Assembly (NCBI RefSeq): GCF_037392515.1
Contig: NC_090280.1
Span: 19,778,618 to 19,842,617 of the forward strand
Direction: 5' to 3'
From: Haliotis asinina
Lineage: Eukaryota; Mollusca; Gastropoda; Lepetellida; Haliotidae
Length of the DNA: 64,000 nt
Shown here: piece by piece, positions 35,217 to 47,235 of the stretch
Layout of the letters: every line of letters begins with the position of its first letter
How positions within the stretch are numbered: the stretch's first letter is position 1
Translations under genes and position numbers: made by a program
Notes under the pieces: generated by a model
What the model saw: only the letters and a program-made list of their open reading frames with translations
Databases searched by the model: none
What the model was told of the DNA's origin: nothing

Positions 35217-36513
35217 CAGTATGGTTCAAAATTATTGAGAATAGCTAAAGCATTTCATATTATTAAACGAGAACAAATCAGATGAAATTGAATGTATTGT
35301 GAAAGTGAACTGACCTTTTCATGTTGTGTAGGTAACAATTTAATATTTTATCAAGTCTCCTTGAGCTTCACGGCACAGTCTAAGACGGGTAGGCATACTT
35401 CCTATCAGAGAGGTTAGTGTCTCGTGAGTTATGCTGTCCCAGTATCGGACCACTTCTCTCTTCATGTCTTCAATTTTTGTCAACCCCTTTTGATTCACAC
35501 ATTCCTTCATCATCCCCCAAATGTTCTCAATGGGATTTAAGTCAGGACTATATGCAGGAAATGGTAATGCAGTCACATTTTTCTCCTGAAACCACTGCTT
35601 GGCATGTTTTGCGGTGTGTTTAGGATCATTATCTTGCTGCAAAATCCAGTCATTTCCATAAAACACATGTGCACTTGGAAGGAGAAAATTATCTTATATG
35701 TTAATGTAGCGTTGACTTGTCAGATTTCCCTCAAACACACACAGCGGGGTCGTTCCTAATAAGGATATCCCTCCCCATACATGAAACTTTGGGCTGTATT
35801 TAGGTCGTCGATACAACGGTGCTGACGCAGACTTTGTCCATATTTTCACATTATTGAGATATACCCATATTGAGCTTTCATCAGTGAAAATCACATTTTC
35901 CCAGTCAAAGTTTTCATGTGCCAAACACCACTCAACACGCCTGTCTTTATGTTCTTGTTTCATGAGAGGAGAAGGAATTCCAGTCTTTTTCTCCCATCCA
36001 AAATCAATCAAATTTCTTCTAACTGTAGATTTTGATACAGCTGTTGATCCCCTTTCTATCATTTCATACCTGATGTTGGAGATGCTTGCCCTTTGCTTTT
36101 TAGACGCTAAAATTCCCAGCCGGACGCGATCTGAGAAGTCCAATTTTCTGGGTCTCCCTGCTCCTTTCTGGTGCCCCAAATCCTTTCCCTCTTTAAAATT
36201 CTTCCTAATCCTATACACAGTAGAAAGAGGAGTTCCTGTTCTCTCTGCCAATGTATTTACATCATCAATTCCTTGATTACACAACTCAAAAATCAACCTT
36301 CTTTTATCTTCAGCAGACATTGTTGACAGTGCTGAGGAAAATGACGTCTGCTACAAATTCAGGGGAGGTAACTCTAATTGTACTATACTCAGTAGGCCAA
36401 GATGAGTTACCCCCCTTATACCATTACTTATTTTTAAGTACCAGTGAATCAGTTGAGGTGTTAGGATAGCTCAAAGTAAGAAGAAAAATTCTCAATAATT
36501 ATGAACCAGACTA
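35217..36513 (-). mobile_element. Tc1/mariner transposon nested in LINE 1
   Basis: About 1.3 kb, the usual Tc1 size. Terminal inverted repeats are left 'cagtatggttcaaaattatt' and right (inverted) 'tagtctggttcataattatt', both continuing 'gagaat'. TA dinucleotides flank both ends, as expected for this superfamily's TA target. Confidence 0.9.
35340..36320 (-). pseudogene. Tc1 transposase with one in-frame stop
   Basis: A single minus-strand frame of 327 codons, broken once by TAA near 35693 just after 'LTSQRYINI'. The N-terminal paired-type helix-turn-helix ('TGTPLSTVYRIRKNF', 'GAGRPRKL') is followed by the DDE core: 'VIFTDESSIW' (first Asp), 'WILQQDNDPKHTA' (second Asp) and 'SPDLNPIENIW' (Glu), with 34 residues between second Asp and Glu (DD34E). 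Everything except the stop looks healthy, so it was probably active recently. The host LINE is far more decayed. Confidence 0.9.
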
Positions 36514-37090
36514 TATATACGCCTGCATATTTAATGGATTTTTTGTGTGGAACATGCACATCACCAATTGATACATTATTGGATATAACGTTACCGTTTG
36601 AGCATTCAAAGTGTAGAACCGCACTCTTGCAGACATTGTATTGTAGCTGCCACATATGAGTATAATTTTCAGCGGTATTGAGGAGATTTTGCAGGCCTTT
36701 GGTAGAGGAACTCATCAAGGTAGTGTCGTCAGCAAGAAGTATTCCAGGGCATTTGCCCCATGGCAGGATTAAACCAGAGTCTGAATTCCCGAGTTCATAT
36801 AGGAGGTCATTAATGAATGATGTGAAAAGCCAGGCGGACATTACTCTACCTTAACCTACTCCTTGATTCACGGGGAATACATCCGAATTAAATCCCTCAA
36901 AGCATACAAATGATTTCATGGAGCTATAAGAGAGTCTTAGTATTCTCCATAGTTTACCCGTAATCCCAATATCATACAGTTTAATAAATAACCCATCAAG
37001 CCATACCCGATCAAATGCCTTTTCGTTATCTAGGAATGCACAATATACGGGCGACATCCTTTCACTGTAATATGCAATATTTTCTTTCAA
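36461..37090 (-). pseudogene. LINE 1 reverse transcriptase, central part
   Basis: Contains 'YCAFLDNEKAFDRVW' (RT motif with catalytic Asp), 'NQGVG' and, after a stop near 36850, 'LADDTTLMS' (the [F/Y]xDD catalytic box with Leu in first place). It continues to where the Tc1 element is inserted. Confidence 0.8.
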
Positions 37091-37135
37091 CGTAAGTACG
37101 GCCGTTTCAGCACCGTAGTGACGCCTAAATCCAAA

Positions 37136-37741
37136 TTACAGAGGATGGGGGAATTCTATCTTAGAATCTATCCACGACTCTATTCTGTTAAGGAGGAGTC
37201 TTTCAAAGAGTTTACTTAATACAGACGTCATGGCTATTCCTCTATAGTTGGCATGGTCATGTTTTGGTTTAGCGTGACCCTTGCGTATTGGAAGAATTTG
37301 TCCTAAAGAAAATGATTTAGGGATGTATTCAGACATAATAATGGCATTGAATAGTAAGGCAATATGATGCAGCAGCGATCTACCAGCCTTCATTATGTGC
37401 TCATTCACAATACCGTCAGGACCAGGCGACTTTCGTACTTTAAGTCGTTTTACTGTATAATGGATTTCGTCTTCAGTGTCTGGACATTGTAATGGCGACC
37501 CGGTGTCGTTATGTATATCATCTGTTGTTACAATATTCGCAGTTCGCTCATTCACATTCTGGGCATATACATAGTCACATTTTACATCCGGGCAAGGAGT
37601 AACTAGTGAATGAGAGTAACGTCCAAACAGACTGCAAATGTCCTTCCCCTTGTAACACGTTTGAGATTCATAGGTAAGTTTTTTCAGTATTATCCTTGTA
37701 GCGTTTGTAACGTTGTGTAATTGTAAAATAATCTTTAACAT
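37136..37741 (-). pseudogene. LINE 1 reverse transcriptase, N-terminal part
   Basis: Has 'KVRKSPGPDGIVNEHI' and 'NYRGIAMTSVLSKLFERLLL', standard non-LTR RT fingers motifs. A stop separates it from the central part at 37136. Confidence 0.85.
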
Positions 37742-37980
37742 CTACTTCTGCTGCTTCGTAGATTTCATCAAATCTGTTTTTAGATAACTGCCGTTTTGCA
37801 TGGCGATGTTTTTTTGACGAAAGAACCGTTTACTTTCCTTACATTTTGCATATGCAGCATCGTTTTTGTCTCTCACTTTCCCATTTGTAACCCACTGATT
37901 AGCATTTCTTTACGCAGATTATTAAGACCATCTTTCTTCCAGTAAGGTTTAAGATACGGTCTAAAGCGTGTGGAAGGAAT

Positions 37981-40100
37981 ACCGATCATACAAAATGTTA
38001 CCCATATTAACTATCACTCAAAACGCTAAACACTGTCACTCAGTGATAGCTATCACTCCATTAATAATAATACAAGTTACAGGTAATATGCTGTCACAAC
38101 ACTGTCGTAACAATTGACTGACCACGGTTACAACTTCTCTCACCCTCCGCTTTTGAAAAAAAAAACTTAAGAGAGGTTTTGCTCCATTTTAAAGAATGCA
38201 ATAGCCTTGTATTAAATACTTTTCCCTTGTATTTTATGCTTCTACACGCTTGCATCTATACGTTTGTATTAACAAAAGCAATGATAGTAGTTACGTTTAA
38301 TACCAGTATATGGACATGATGGAGGTGATAAATCGAACTGATGAATGTCATGGACATATAATACACCGCAACCAGTTCACATTTTGAACGGCTTTGAAAT
38401 GATAGCTTCGTAAAGTGTAGGCATGTGGGATGTGTATGGGCATATCTGCTCATCAAACTACTTGAACTACTCAAAGTCTAATTAATATTATATACTTCTT
38501 CCACATACATTACTTGCTCACGTTCGAAGCAAGCGCACAGATAGTTTGGGGATCCTACTGCAGATAAACTGATACATCTTCAGATTAACTGATACGTCAT
38601 TTGTACAGTGATCCATGTGATCATAACTTTGATATCGAATCTTCTAAACCGGTTAAATTATAAATACTGCTGTCTGTTGATGTGCATCATTGTGGGAACT
38701 GGACACATATCACGTATCTGGCACAGAAGCAATATGACCCAATGTCGGTACATGTTTAGCACAACTTTACTGTGCCTCCTTCTCTTCGTTTATTTCCACA
38801 AATTGGATCACAAAGCGATCGTGAACCTGCAGTGTTTATTTTCTAAAGACACTCTTAGCAATATTCTATTTATATTCCATTTACATGGCGGTGGCCTGTA
38901 AATATCCCGAGTCTTGGCCAGACAACCCAGTAATCAGCAGCATTGGCATCAGTCTGCACAACATGCGAAGGCACATGTCGTCCAAGTCAGATAACCTGAC
39001 CTCTTCAGGGAAGCATGGGTTGCTGACGACCAATTCCAACCCTTCATCGTTACGGGGAATGTCCACAAGTGTATTGTATATCAGTATATTGCAGCAGGTT
39101 GATAGCTAAAGTGTTGAACAGAAAGTGGCACTGATTACACATGCAGATCCTATTTTCTATATACTAAGGTCCCCAAAACAATTGAATGGGATGCCCCTGA
39201 TAACAATCGTATTGTTTGTATAGTTAGGAGCCCTTTCCTTTTTATGCAATACACTGCATATAGGTTATGTCGTTTTGTTAATGAAAGTATTAAGCACGAG
39301 AGAAAGTGATTTAACTTAAACCATACACAAGGACAAACCTTCTAACATTTCATCATATACACCGTAATCCGGATACATGTATATTATTGTACTGAACGTC
39401 GTTTCCCTTCGGGTTCAGGGAACGCACAAGACATCAAGGGAACAGTCACTGATATTATCGGAAAATTGTCATACTGTCCATACATGCCTGAAGTGGCTGA
39501 CAATATCTGTACCATACTTTTCAACAGGTTTTTTTTTCAAGATGTTTCACAATCAGTACTCTTTCTATTGTATTGTTAAGTGATTAATATTTGAAATATG
39601 CATGTCATATAACTTACAAAACCGTATTAACATTACAAATAATATCGTATCTTCTAGGGCTGAGATGGGTCCAACGTTTCTACCCCGGGGGCCCAGCTCT
39701 GTTACCCTACCCTGATACCTGTTATGTTAATTCCTGACATACTATTTGTAAGAAATGACAATATATTCCACAGCTCGAGGCTAAACCATCGATTTTTTCA
39801 ATGTTATAACCATATCGCAATTAAATCACGTGACTTGAAAATATGTCTAAATCTTCAAAGACAATACCTTTTTAATCATGAAAGAATATTCATCACTCAA
39901 TACCCGCACAGGTGCCCGGGTTACCAACCCATCAGTCTACTCCACCATCCTTGTCAGTTCATAAATGTGATGTTGATCTGGGTTACTTCCAACCACACAC
40001 CTCTTTACAACTGCACGTTCCGTTAGAAAATATAACAGGACGTTTGAACACGTTATTGATTTATTTCCTTAAAATGTAAATTTCTGTAAGAAATGGGGAG
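37981..40100. repeat. Segmental duplication unit 2, flank of pseudogene C
   Basis: 37981-38120 repeats the LTR 5' part at 27.64-27.78 kb. 38150-39230 repeats the gene A 3' flank, including the old SINE at 38880-39060. 39250-39830 is unit-specific and unassigned. 39830-40100 matches again just downstream of the coding exon. Confidence 0.8.
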
Positions 40101-40112
40101 TGAAACAAACAC

Positions 40113-40828
40113 CTAGACACTTTCAGATTCTGGAGAATACAAATAATACCTGAAGAGGTCATTTATTCTTCTATTCCTACTATATGTCCAGATCAAACTG
40201 AAACTTGAAAAATTGTCTATGACACCTAGTTGAATTGTTTTATTCTGCATACATGTTACATATATCCGTTTCCTGTGATACGCAAATTCCAAGGGAGTAT
40301 CCTGGAGTTTAAACATAGGAATTGAATCAAATGTTTTCAAGCTCATTGAGTACAGACCTTTTTCTATATTATAATGTAGAACGCCTTCCGTTGGATCAAT
40401 GGTAAATGGTAAATGCGGGGAAACGTTGTTTCACTTGAAAAAATGACTTTTCTTTGCCTTCATATGGCACAGAAAATATACCTTGCTCACAGGACACATA
40501 CAATATTTTGTATCTTGGATATACCACAAGATTTCTGTGAAAGTGATTTTTTGGTCCTTTTATTATTTTGTCGGCATCAGACAAGTTCAGGGATATCTTT
40601 AAAATGTTCCTTGTCCTAAGACTTAAAAAGATCAAACGGCAATTTTCGTCAACTGCAATTGAGTAGAAAGGATTTATTGTGTAGGTTCAACTGGCAAATA
40701 TTTTTATTCCAACGGCGCAGGAACAGAATCCTTGTCCTCATATAATTTTCTTCCAATGTTTTCTTCTTTCCTGGAAAGAAAACAAATAGCACCAATAATC
40801 CTGTATTTTACTTTCACAATGTAGAAGG
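40113..40828 (-). pseudogene. Propeller-gene pseudogene (copy C): third exon only
   Basis: Colinear with exon 3 of gene B and closer to it than to gene A (for example 'PMFKLQDTPLEFAYHRKRIY' is shared). An 8-bp duplication near 40403-40418 ('ggtaaatggtaaatg') shifts the frame. About 165 bp are deleted after 'gagtagaaa' near 40668. Just upstream of the exon (40828) the sequence jumps to the flank that in gene B lies beyond exon 1, so exons 1 and 2 (about 2.1 kb) are deleted. A polyadenylation signal (AATAAA on the minus strand at 40065-40060) is retained. Confidence 0.88.
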
Positions 40829-41151
40829 CCTCTTTAAGAGATTATGGTGCTACTGTTGCAATATGCCGCTAGTTATATCATGTGAGGCTGTCATTCGTTA
40901 TTAATGTCCTGAGTATACGCATTTTCAGGCTGCTACGACATTGTGCCCTTTGCTGTTAGTTTTCATTCATACTGCGGCCCTTTGCTTTCAGTGTAAAAAT
41001 CTCTCTACAAGATTTATAACAAGAGGCATGATTTCAGTGTTCCAGTAGCCAGGTCTCACTCGATCAATGTCTTCTTATCTTATCATAAATGCTCAGTATT
41101 TTATCGGCAGGCCTTAATGTAGTTCACTTGAGTTACGTCCTCTTGATTAAA

Positions 41152-41585
41152 TGTTATGATTAGTTATGCGTACTTCCGGGAGACTACTAGAAAATTCTAC
41201 AGTGATAGCGATGGTCATATGTGCTCGAACATTCACGACTCAATGACTATATATAAAGGCTGGTTGTCGTGTTGGACTGACCCACAGATTAAGTGGAGTA
41301 TATCAACCAGCCTCCGTCAGTGCTTGACCTACATAACCGCTGCCTGGTCGCTCGCCGTGTTACATTCAGTAAAACTGTGCCTCACTCTCACACCAAGACT
41401 TCGGTTAGTTGACATTATATTTGTGACCCATTACTTTAGAATTGACTCAGTTGTATGGTACATGAAACTTCCATTGTGTATCTTTTGTATCTTGCAGTTT
41501 ATCTAGTTTAATACAGAAGAATATTAAACAAATATCTTTTTGTTGTATTTTGCTGGTTCTCAGGGGATTTATTACACCTTTTGTC
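41152..41585 (+). mobile_element. Gypsy-type LTR
   Basis: Begins 'tgttatgattagttatgcg', has 'atatataaaggctggttgtc' as a TATA region, then 'gtgacccattactttagaat'. It matches the minus-strand LTR at 27.18-27.78 kb and is followed by a gag-like frame. The 3' boundary is approximate. Confidence 0.6.
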
Positions 41586-41713
41586 ACGGCAATTTTTAAC
41601 TGTGAAAAATTGGGGTCTCCTCTGGGATAGAATTCATTTGACATTTGAGACCATTTGTGAAATTTGTTTCAAATTTCTGCAATTTTGTAACAAGTTAATT
41701 GTGGACCCAGCAA

Positions 41714-42480
41714 ATGGTGTTTGAACTTGAGAAGTTTGTATTGTCCCCTGACCCTGAGACAATCAGTCAATTGCGCAGATTTCTTGCACATTTCTTCACA
41801 TCTCAAACTTGATACCAAACCTGCGATGAGGAAATTTCAAATTCTGAAAATTGTTTTGAATCTCTATTTTGATGAGGGAGTTTTTGAACATGATGTTTTG
41901 GAAATGGTGCCAGAGGAATGTTCAGATCAACTGGAAATGAAAAAAATAGAACTGAAAAGACTGGAAATAGAAATGGAAATGAAAAAGTTTCAAATGGAGA
42001 AGGAAATAGAAAGAGTGAGTGAGTTTAGTTTTACGCAGCACTCAGCAATATTCCAGCTATATGGCGGCGGTCTGTAAATAATCGAGTCTGGACCAGACAA
42101 TCCAGTGATCAACAACATGAACATCGATCTGCGCAATTGGGAACCGATGACATGTGTCAACCAAGTCAGCTAGTCTGACCATCCGATCCCGTTAGTCGCC
42201 TCTTACGACAAGCACAGTCGCTTTTTATGGCAAGCATGGGTTGCTGAAGGCCTATTCTACCCCTGGACCTTCACGGGTCAAAAATAGAAAGAGAGATGGA
42301 AAGGAATTAGAGTTGAAAAAAATGGACGTTGACAGAGAAATTGCACTGAAAAAGCTTGAAAACTCTTCTCTGCCTTTAGATTCTTCCTCTTTTGGCATTG
42401 CAAGGCATGCTAGGCTTGTACCGTCTTTTAATGAGAAAGGAGTAGACAAATATTTTCAACATCTTGATCTTGCCACCCGT
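41714..42480 (+). pseudogene. Gypsy-type gag fragment split by a SINE
   Basis: ATG at 41714 opens 'MVFELEKFVLSPDPETISQL', a Gypsy gag N-terminus pattern. After a frameshift near 41810 it continues with charged coiled-coil segments and, beyond the SINE insertion, 'VPSFNEKGVDKYFQHLDLAT', a typical gag motif. The rest of the element is replaced by the 5' end of LINE 2. Nonfunctional. Confidence 0.7.
42016..42281 (+). mobile_element. Full-length GTGAGTGA-family SINE with target duplication
   Basis: Runs from 'tgagtgagtttagttttacg' to 'ccttcacgggtc'. The 12-bp direct repeat 'aaatagaaagag' flanks it at 42004-42015 and 42282-42293, proving insertion into the gag fragment. This is the best reference copy for the family in the window. 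Confidence 0.93.
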
Positions 42481-42879
42481 GAACAGCCACCTCCTCGTGG
42501 TGGGTGCTGGGTAACGCTAAGAGCTGTTCACTCCCGTTGTGGACCCGTATCATTTGGAATTGATGTAATTTTGGCCTTGATTTTATTGTCTTAAACATTT
42601 TTGATTTTGAATTATTTTGTTTTGAACGTTGCCTTGAGTCTTCTGCCCAGAAGGCGATGGCTCATGGGCCAAACTGGTGCATTAATTATTCATAATTCTT
42701 CTACTGGAATATATCATCCGGGTATCCTTGGTGCTGTAAGTTGGCCACCCACTTGTTTTTAGCATTGTCCTTGTGGGTTGAGTGCTCGGATGATGAACCA
42801 TATGACACCAACCATGGCTTATGAAATTCCGTCTAAAATACAAAACGACCACTTGACATTGATCCTGTTGATACTGACC

Positions 42880-43619
42880 ACAGACCGTCTGCATCGATTG
42901 AGTATTGGCCACGATTTCTTGTGATTGAGACTCGTGACAAGACGCCATTAAAGCTGAACCCTTTTGCAGTATCTAAGGGTATTCAAGGTATTACTGGGGA
43001 TGGTAAGAACATTAGACGCTTACGTTCGGGTGCGCTGTTAGTCGAGTGTGGCAAGAAACAACAGTCAACTAATCTGTAAAGGTATCGTCAGAGATCGGGA
43101 TCGATTGTTTGATGATATGTTATAGCATCAGAAATTAAAGATCAAGGTGTGTTGTATGTAAAGCACTTTTCTACTCGAAAACACAATGAAATATTCCAAA
43201 CGAATGCCTATCTGTTTCCTTTTTCATCGCCAAAAGCTACTAAAACAGTGAAGACAGGTTACTGCAATATTCAAGCTGAAACCTACATCCCCAGCCTGCT
43301 ACGGTGTTTTAAATGCCAGAAATATGGATATGGTGTAACTACCTGCACATTGTCTGTTGTGTGTGCTCACTGTGGTGAGAAGGCACACACAAAAGAAGAT
43401 TGTTACACTTATTCTAGAAAATGCACCAACTGCTCAGGCAAAACAGTGTCCATTTTGAAAGAGCAAATGGCGATTAACAAAATAGAGTTTACCCAAAATA
43501 TCTCTTTTCCTGAGGCAAAGAAACTGGTGAAGAGATCTGACCTTCCAGAAAGTTATGTTACAGTAGCAAAATCACCATCTGAATCCAGCTTTAAAGTAAC
43601 AAAATCATCCACAGGATGA
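42880..43619 (+). pseudogene. LINE 2 ORF1, nucleic-acid-binding protein
   Basis: Frame pieces give 'YWPRFLVIETRDK', 'NPFAVSKGIQGITGDGKNIR' and 'LRSGALLVECGKKQQ', then zinc knuckles 'CFKCQKYGYGVTTC' (His replaced by Tyr) and 'CAHCGEKAHTKEDC' (intact CCHC), and a partial third. I-type ORF1 proteins bind element RNA. At least one stop or frameshift lies at about 43075-43150. Confidence 0.75.
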
Positions 43620-44499
43620 CAAGCTACCGGTACCTTGACTTGGGTCAGGTCCGACTCCCCACGGATTCTATACCCTGCTATATCATCCCAGACTGAGGAA
43701 TCGCTTCCTAGTACATCGAAGTCTTCTGATCATGAATCATCTTCACCGTCACGTCTCCGAGTCTCATTCAACAGCTGATAGACAACAAATTGTTAAAATT
43801 AAACCCAAACCTAAGTCTCACGCTTCAAAACAACAAAGTGGCAGAGCCCCAAAAGGGTCACGATGACCTCTGTGGAAGTGACCATTCTCCAACTTCACTA
43901 AAACCCCTAACTCCATCTGATGTTCCTCCATCATCACGGAGGAATTTTAAAAAGGCTAACTGGGCTTTATATTAAACACTGTGTGCTGAAAAACCTAAAC
44001 CTGAATGTTTTATTGACGTCCCTGATGCTATTAAATGCTTTTCTTAGGAATTGAATTCCATAGCTGATGAGTGTATACCAAAGTCCTCTGCAGTTCCATA
44101 TATCCCGAAACCATGGTTCAGTGAGGAAAAAGCAGAACATTATTTCCATCGCCATCCTATCGTGCATAATTCAAATAAATTTAAAATTCAAAATGCTAAA
44201 GCTCGGCGTACTTTTAAACAGAACAAACGCCAATCTTGGCAAAATTACGTATCCAAAATAAATTCTCGGAAACCCATGTCCAAGGTATAGAATATGGTCC
44301 AAAAGTTGAATGGTAAAGTACTAAATCTAGTGTCCATCATCTTAAAGATGGAGATCAATTACTTACGAATAAATCAGATATTGGAAATAAACTGGGTGAA
44401 ACCCTTGCTAATCTTCCTCCTCTAATTATGTACCTAAATTCCAGCAGTATCAAAAGAAAGAAGAAAAGAAAACTATTAACTTCAGTTCTGGTAATTGGG

Positions 44500-45330
44500 A
44501 AGACTATAATGAACTATTTTCTATTCATTAGCTCTTGATCAAGCCCACGATACTGCTACAGGAGCTGATAACATACATTATCAACTCCTGAAGCACTTAC
44601 CAGAATCCTGTCTTCAAACTCTGTTGACTATTTTTGATGATATTTGGACATCGGGTAACTTTCCTCCCTCATGGCGTGACGCCATAGTAGTACCAATACA
44701 TAAACCTGGACGTGATCATACCGATCCATCCAGTTATCCACCTGTTTCAGTAACTAGCTGTGTTTGCATGACCATGGAACGCATGATAAATAATCGACTT
44801 GTTTGGTACTTGGAAACTAATAACCTCATAACAGATATACAGTGTGGTTTCCGTGAACATAGAAGTAATGTCGATCACTAGAATCATTTGTTAAAAACAC
44901 GCTAATTAATAAATAACACGCTGTGTCTATCATGTTTGATCTCGAAAAAGCATATGACACTACGTGAAAATATGGCATTTTAAGAGATTTACATGACTTT
45001 GGCTTGTGAGGTCGTTTGCCTCAATTTATAGCCAACTTTTTAAATGACAGACAATTCCAGGTCCGACTGGTTTCTATCCTGTCTGATCAATACAATCAGG
45101 ATCAGGGTGTTCCGCAAGGCAGTGTTTTGTCAGTCACTCTTTTTAGCATCAAGACCAACAGTTCATCTAAAATTTTAAACAATTTAATAGATGGATCGTT
45201 ATTTGTGGATGATTTTAATATTTCTTGCAGTGGGAAAAATATGCATACTATTGAAAGGCAACTACAGTTCTGTTTAAATAAAATAGATAAATGGTGTCTT
45301 GAAAACGGCTTCAAATTTTCTAAATGAAAA
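44500..45330 (+). pseudogene. LINE 2 reverse transcriptase fragments
   Basis: 'FPPSWRDAIVVPIHKPGRDH', 'CGFREHRSNVDH', 'MFDLEKAYDT', 'GVPQGSVLSVTLF' and 'SLFVDDFNIS' follow the standard order of RT motifs, including the catalytic xxDD box (FVDD). Stops occur at about 44881, 44967 and 45327. Confidence 0.8.
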
Positions 45331-45696
45331 ACCAATTGTATACACTTCTGTCATACATACAAACAACATAAAGACCCAGAACTATTTCTAAGTGGTACCC
45401 CAATCTAAGTGGTCAAGGAGGCCAAGTTCTTGGGACTCATTTTCGATTCACATCTGACCTTTTTCCCGCATATATTAATCACTAAAAGCCAAATGCCTGA
45501 AGGCACTCGATTTATTAAAAGTTGTTTCTAATTCAAAATGGGGAGGGCATCAAACTACCCTTCTTCACTTATATAGATCACTGGTCCGATCCTTCTTCCG
45601 TCTCTTGGGCTCAGAATTAAGCCATTTCTTGCTGCTTCTAGTATTGAGCCGTAAAACATATCTCCTTCACGACTTCTTTCTTCTCCTCCTTGGCAA

Positions 45697-46353
45697 TTGG
45701 TTAGACCCCAAGTGGACCTGACATTAACAACATTTAAAAAATCAGAAACTAATGAATTACAATACAAACAAGAATATAATCTATTGAAACATAAATATAG
45801 CAATTATAAATCCATATTTACAGATGGGTCCAAGGACGATGGGGCAGTAGTTTGTGTCACTGTCATTGGATCCAGAACAACATCTTCCAGATTACCAGAC
45901 AACAGTTCTATTTTTACAGCTGAAGCTAACGCCATATTAACGGCTCTTAAATATATTGACAGACACCCTAAACGTAAACAGTGTATAATCTATTCCGACT
46001 CTCTTTCTTGCCTTCAGACTATTAAAATTATTTCTTGTAAACATCCACTTTTGATTGAAATTATTGAATTGTATAATAATCTTGCTACTGGTCAGTACAA
46101 CATCGTCTTTTGTTGGTTACCCAGCCACGTGAGCATTTCCGGTAATGTAATGGCTGATCTTGCTGTTAAGGCAGCACCCAGCAAATCTGTGACACCACTT
46201 CTTATTCCATACACTAATTACAAAGCTAGCATTACATCTTACATCCGTGATCTGATGCAGAAGAAGTGGGACACCCAAGTAGGTACAAATAAATTACATG
46301 AAATTAAAACCGTATATTGGTTACACCTACTTGGGCTGTCTGTCCAGATTTGA
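45697..46353 (+). pseudogene. LINE 2 RNase H domain
   Basis: An open frame of 218 codons with all four expected acidic residues: 'IFTDGSKDDG' (Asp), 'FTAEANAILTALKYI' (Glu), 'IIYSDSLSCLQT' (Asp) and 'SISGNVMADLAVKAA' (Asp). It also has 'CWLPSHVSISGN'. This domain degrades RNA in RNA-DNA hybrids during retrotransposition. A frameshift at about 46320 separates the downstream tail frame (46298-46612). Confidence 0.85.
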
Positions 46354-47235
46354 AGAGGTTATTTTACGACGATGTCGTATTGGCCATACTAGATATACCC
46401 ATTCATACCTTTTAAAAGGTGAGGATCTTCCGTTTTGTATCCCTTGTGATGAGAGAATCACGGTCAAGCGTATTTTGCTTGACTGTGTTGAATTCTCCAT
46501 CACAAGGGATAAGGATTTTACAGTTAAAACAATTAAGGATATTTTTACCAGCGTTAGGTCTAATTTAATCATTGTTTTTTTTAAAGAAATTGATTTTTTG
46601 GTTGAATTTTGAAAATGTTGTGTAAATAGATTTATTTTAATTATTAGAAGTTTGGATTAGTAACTTGAATTTTTGGTGGTTGAATTATTGTAAAATTATA
46701 GTCCTCCTGAGAGGGTACGTAAGTCAAAAAACATTCACAGTAAATTTAAACTTTCCACTCTTCTTAGTCGTAGCATATATGTATTTTTAATTTTTTGGCT
46801 AGATGCGTGTACATTGCTAACAGCTGAGGGGATGATGTAAATCCAACCACGCGTGTAGCAAAGGCATTGTAAGTCCTCCTGGTCATGGTCAGCAATCTAT
46901 AGCCTGAGTTTATATTGTATTGTCCGAATAGTGATGTTAGTTTTAACTGTCAACGCTAGTTTTAACACCATTTGTGATATTCTAGTTGTTTTACTGTCCT
47001 TCGTTAACAGATTTTATACTATACATATATTTCATTTCAGTATTAAATGTTCTCGTCACGATATGGCTTAAACATTGCCGATGTTTCACTCAGTCATTCA
47101 CTCTTTCGTTGGCGATCTGTAGTCTGTTTTTATACTGCACTGTCTATATAATGATATCAGTTTTAACTTTCCACACTACTTTAAATGCTAATTGTGATAT
47201 TTAAGTGGTTTTACTGTCCTTCGTTGACAGTAAGA

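Larger units (their letters stand above)
33857..37980 (-). mobile_element. Non-LTR retrotransposon (LINE 1), 5'-truncated, with nested insertions
   Basis: Minus-strand reverse-transcriptase frames run 37741 to 36461, then C-terminal frames at 35031-34810 and 34702-33983. The element ends at a (CTGT)n tract (33857-33893), a microsatellite tail at its 3' end. The 5' end is lost at 37980, within the post-endonuclease linker ('LKPYWKKDGLNNLR'). It is interrupted by a Tc1 element (35217-36513) and a palindrome (34751-34898), and by several stops and frameshifts. No RNase H domain is visible. The clade is not assigned. Confidence 0.85.
42490..47235 (+). mobile_element. I-type non-LTR retrotransposon (LINE 2) with RNase H
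   Basis: In order: a 5' region starting 'cctcctcgtggtgggtgctg'; ORF1 (about 42880-43619); a mostly deleted endonuclease ('GSDHSPTSLK' remains at 43880); RT (44500-45330); RNase H (45697-46353); a Cys-containing tail; and a 3' UTR with an imperfect internal duplication (46895-47005 and 47115-47230). Presence of RNase H points to the I clade or relatives. Multiple stops and frameshifts show it is inactive. Confidence 0.85.
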
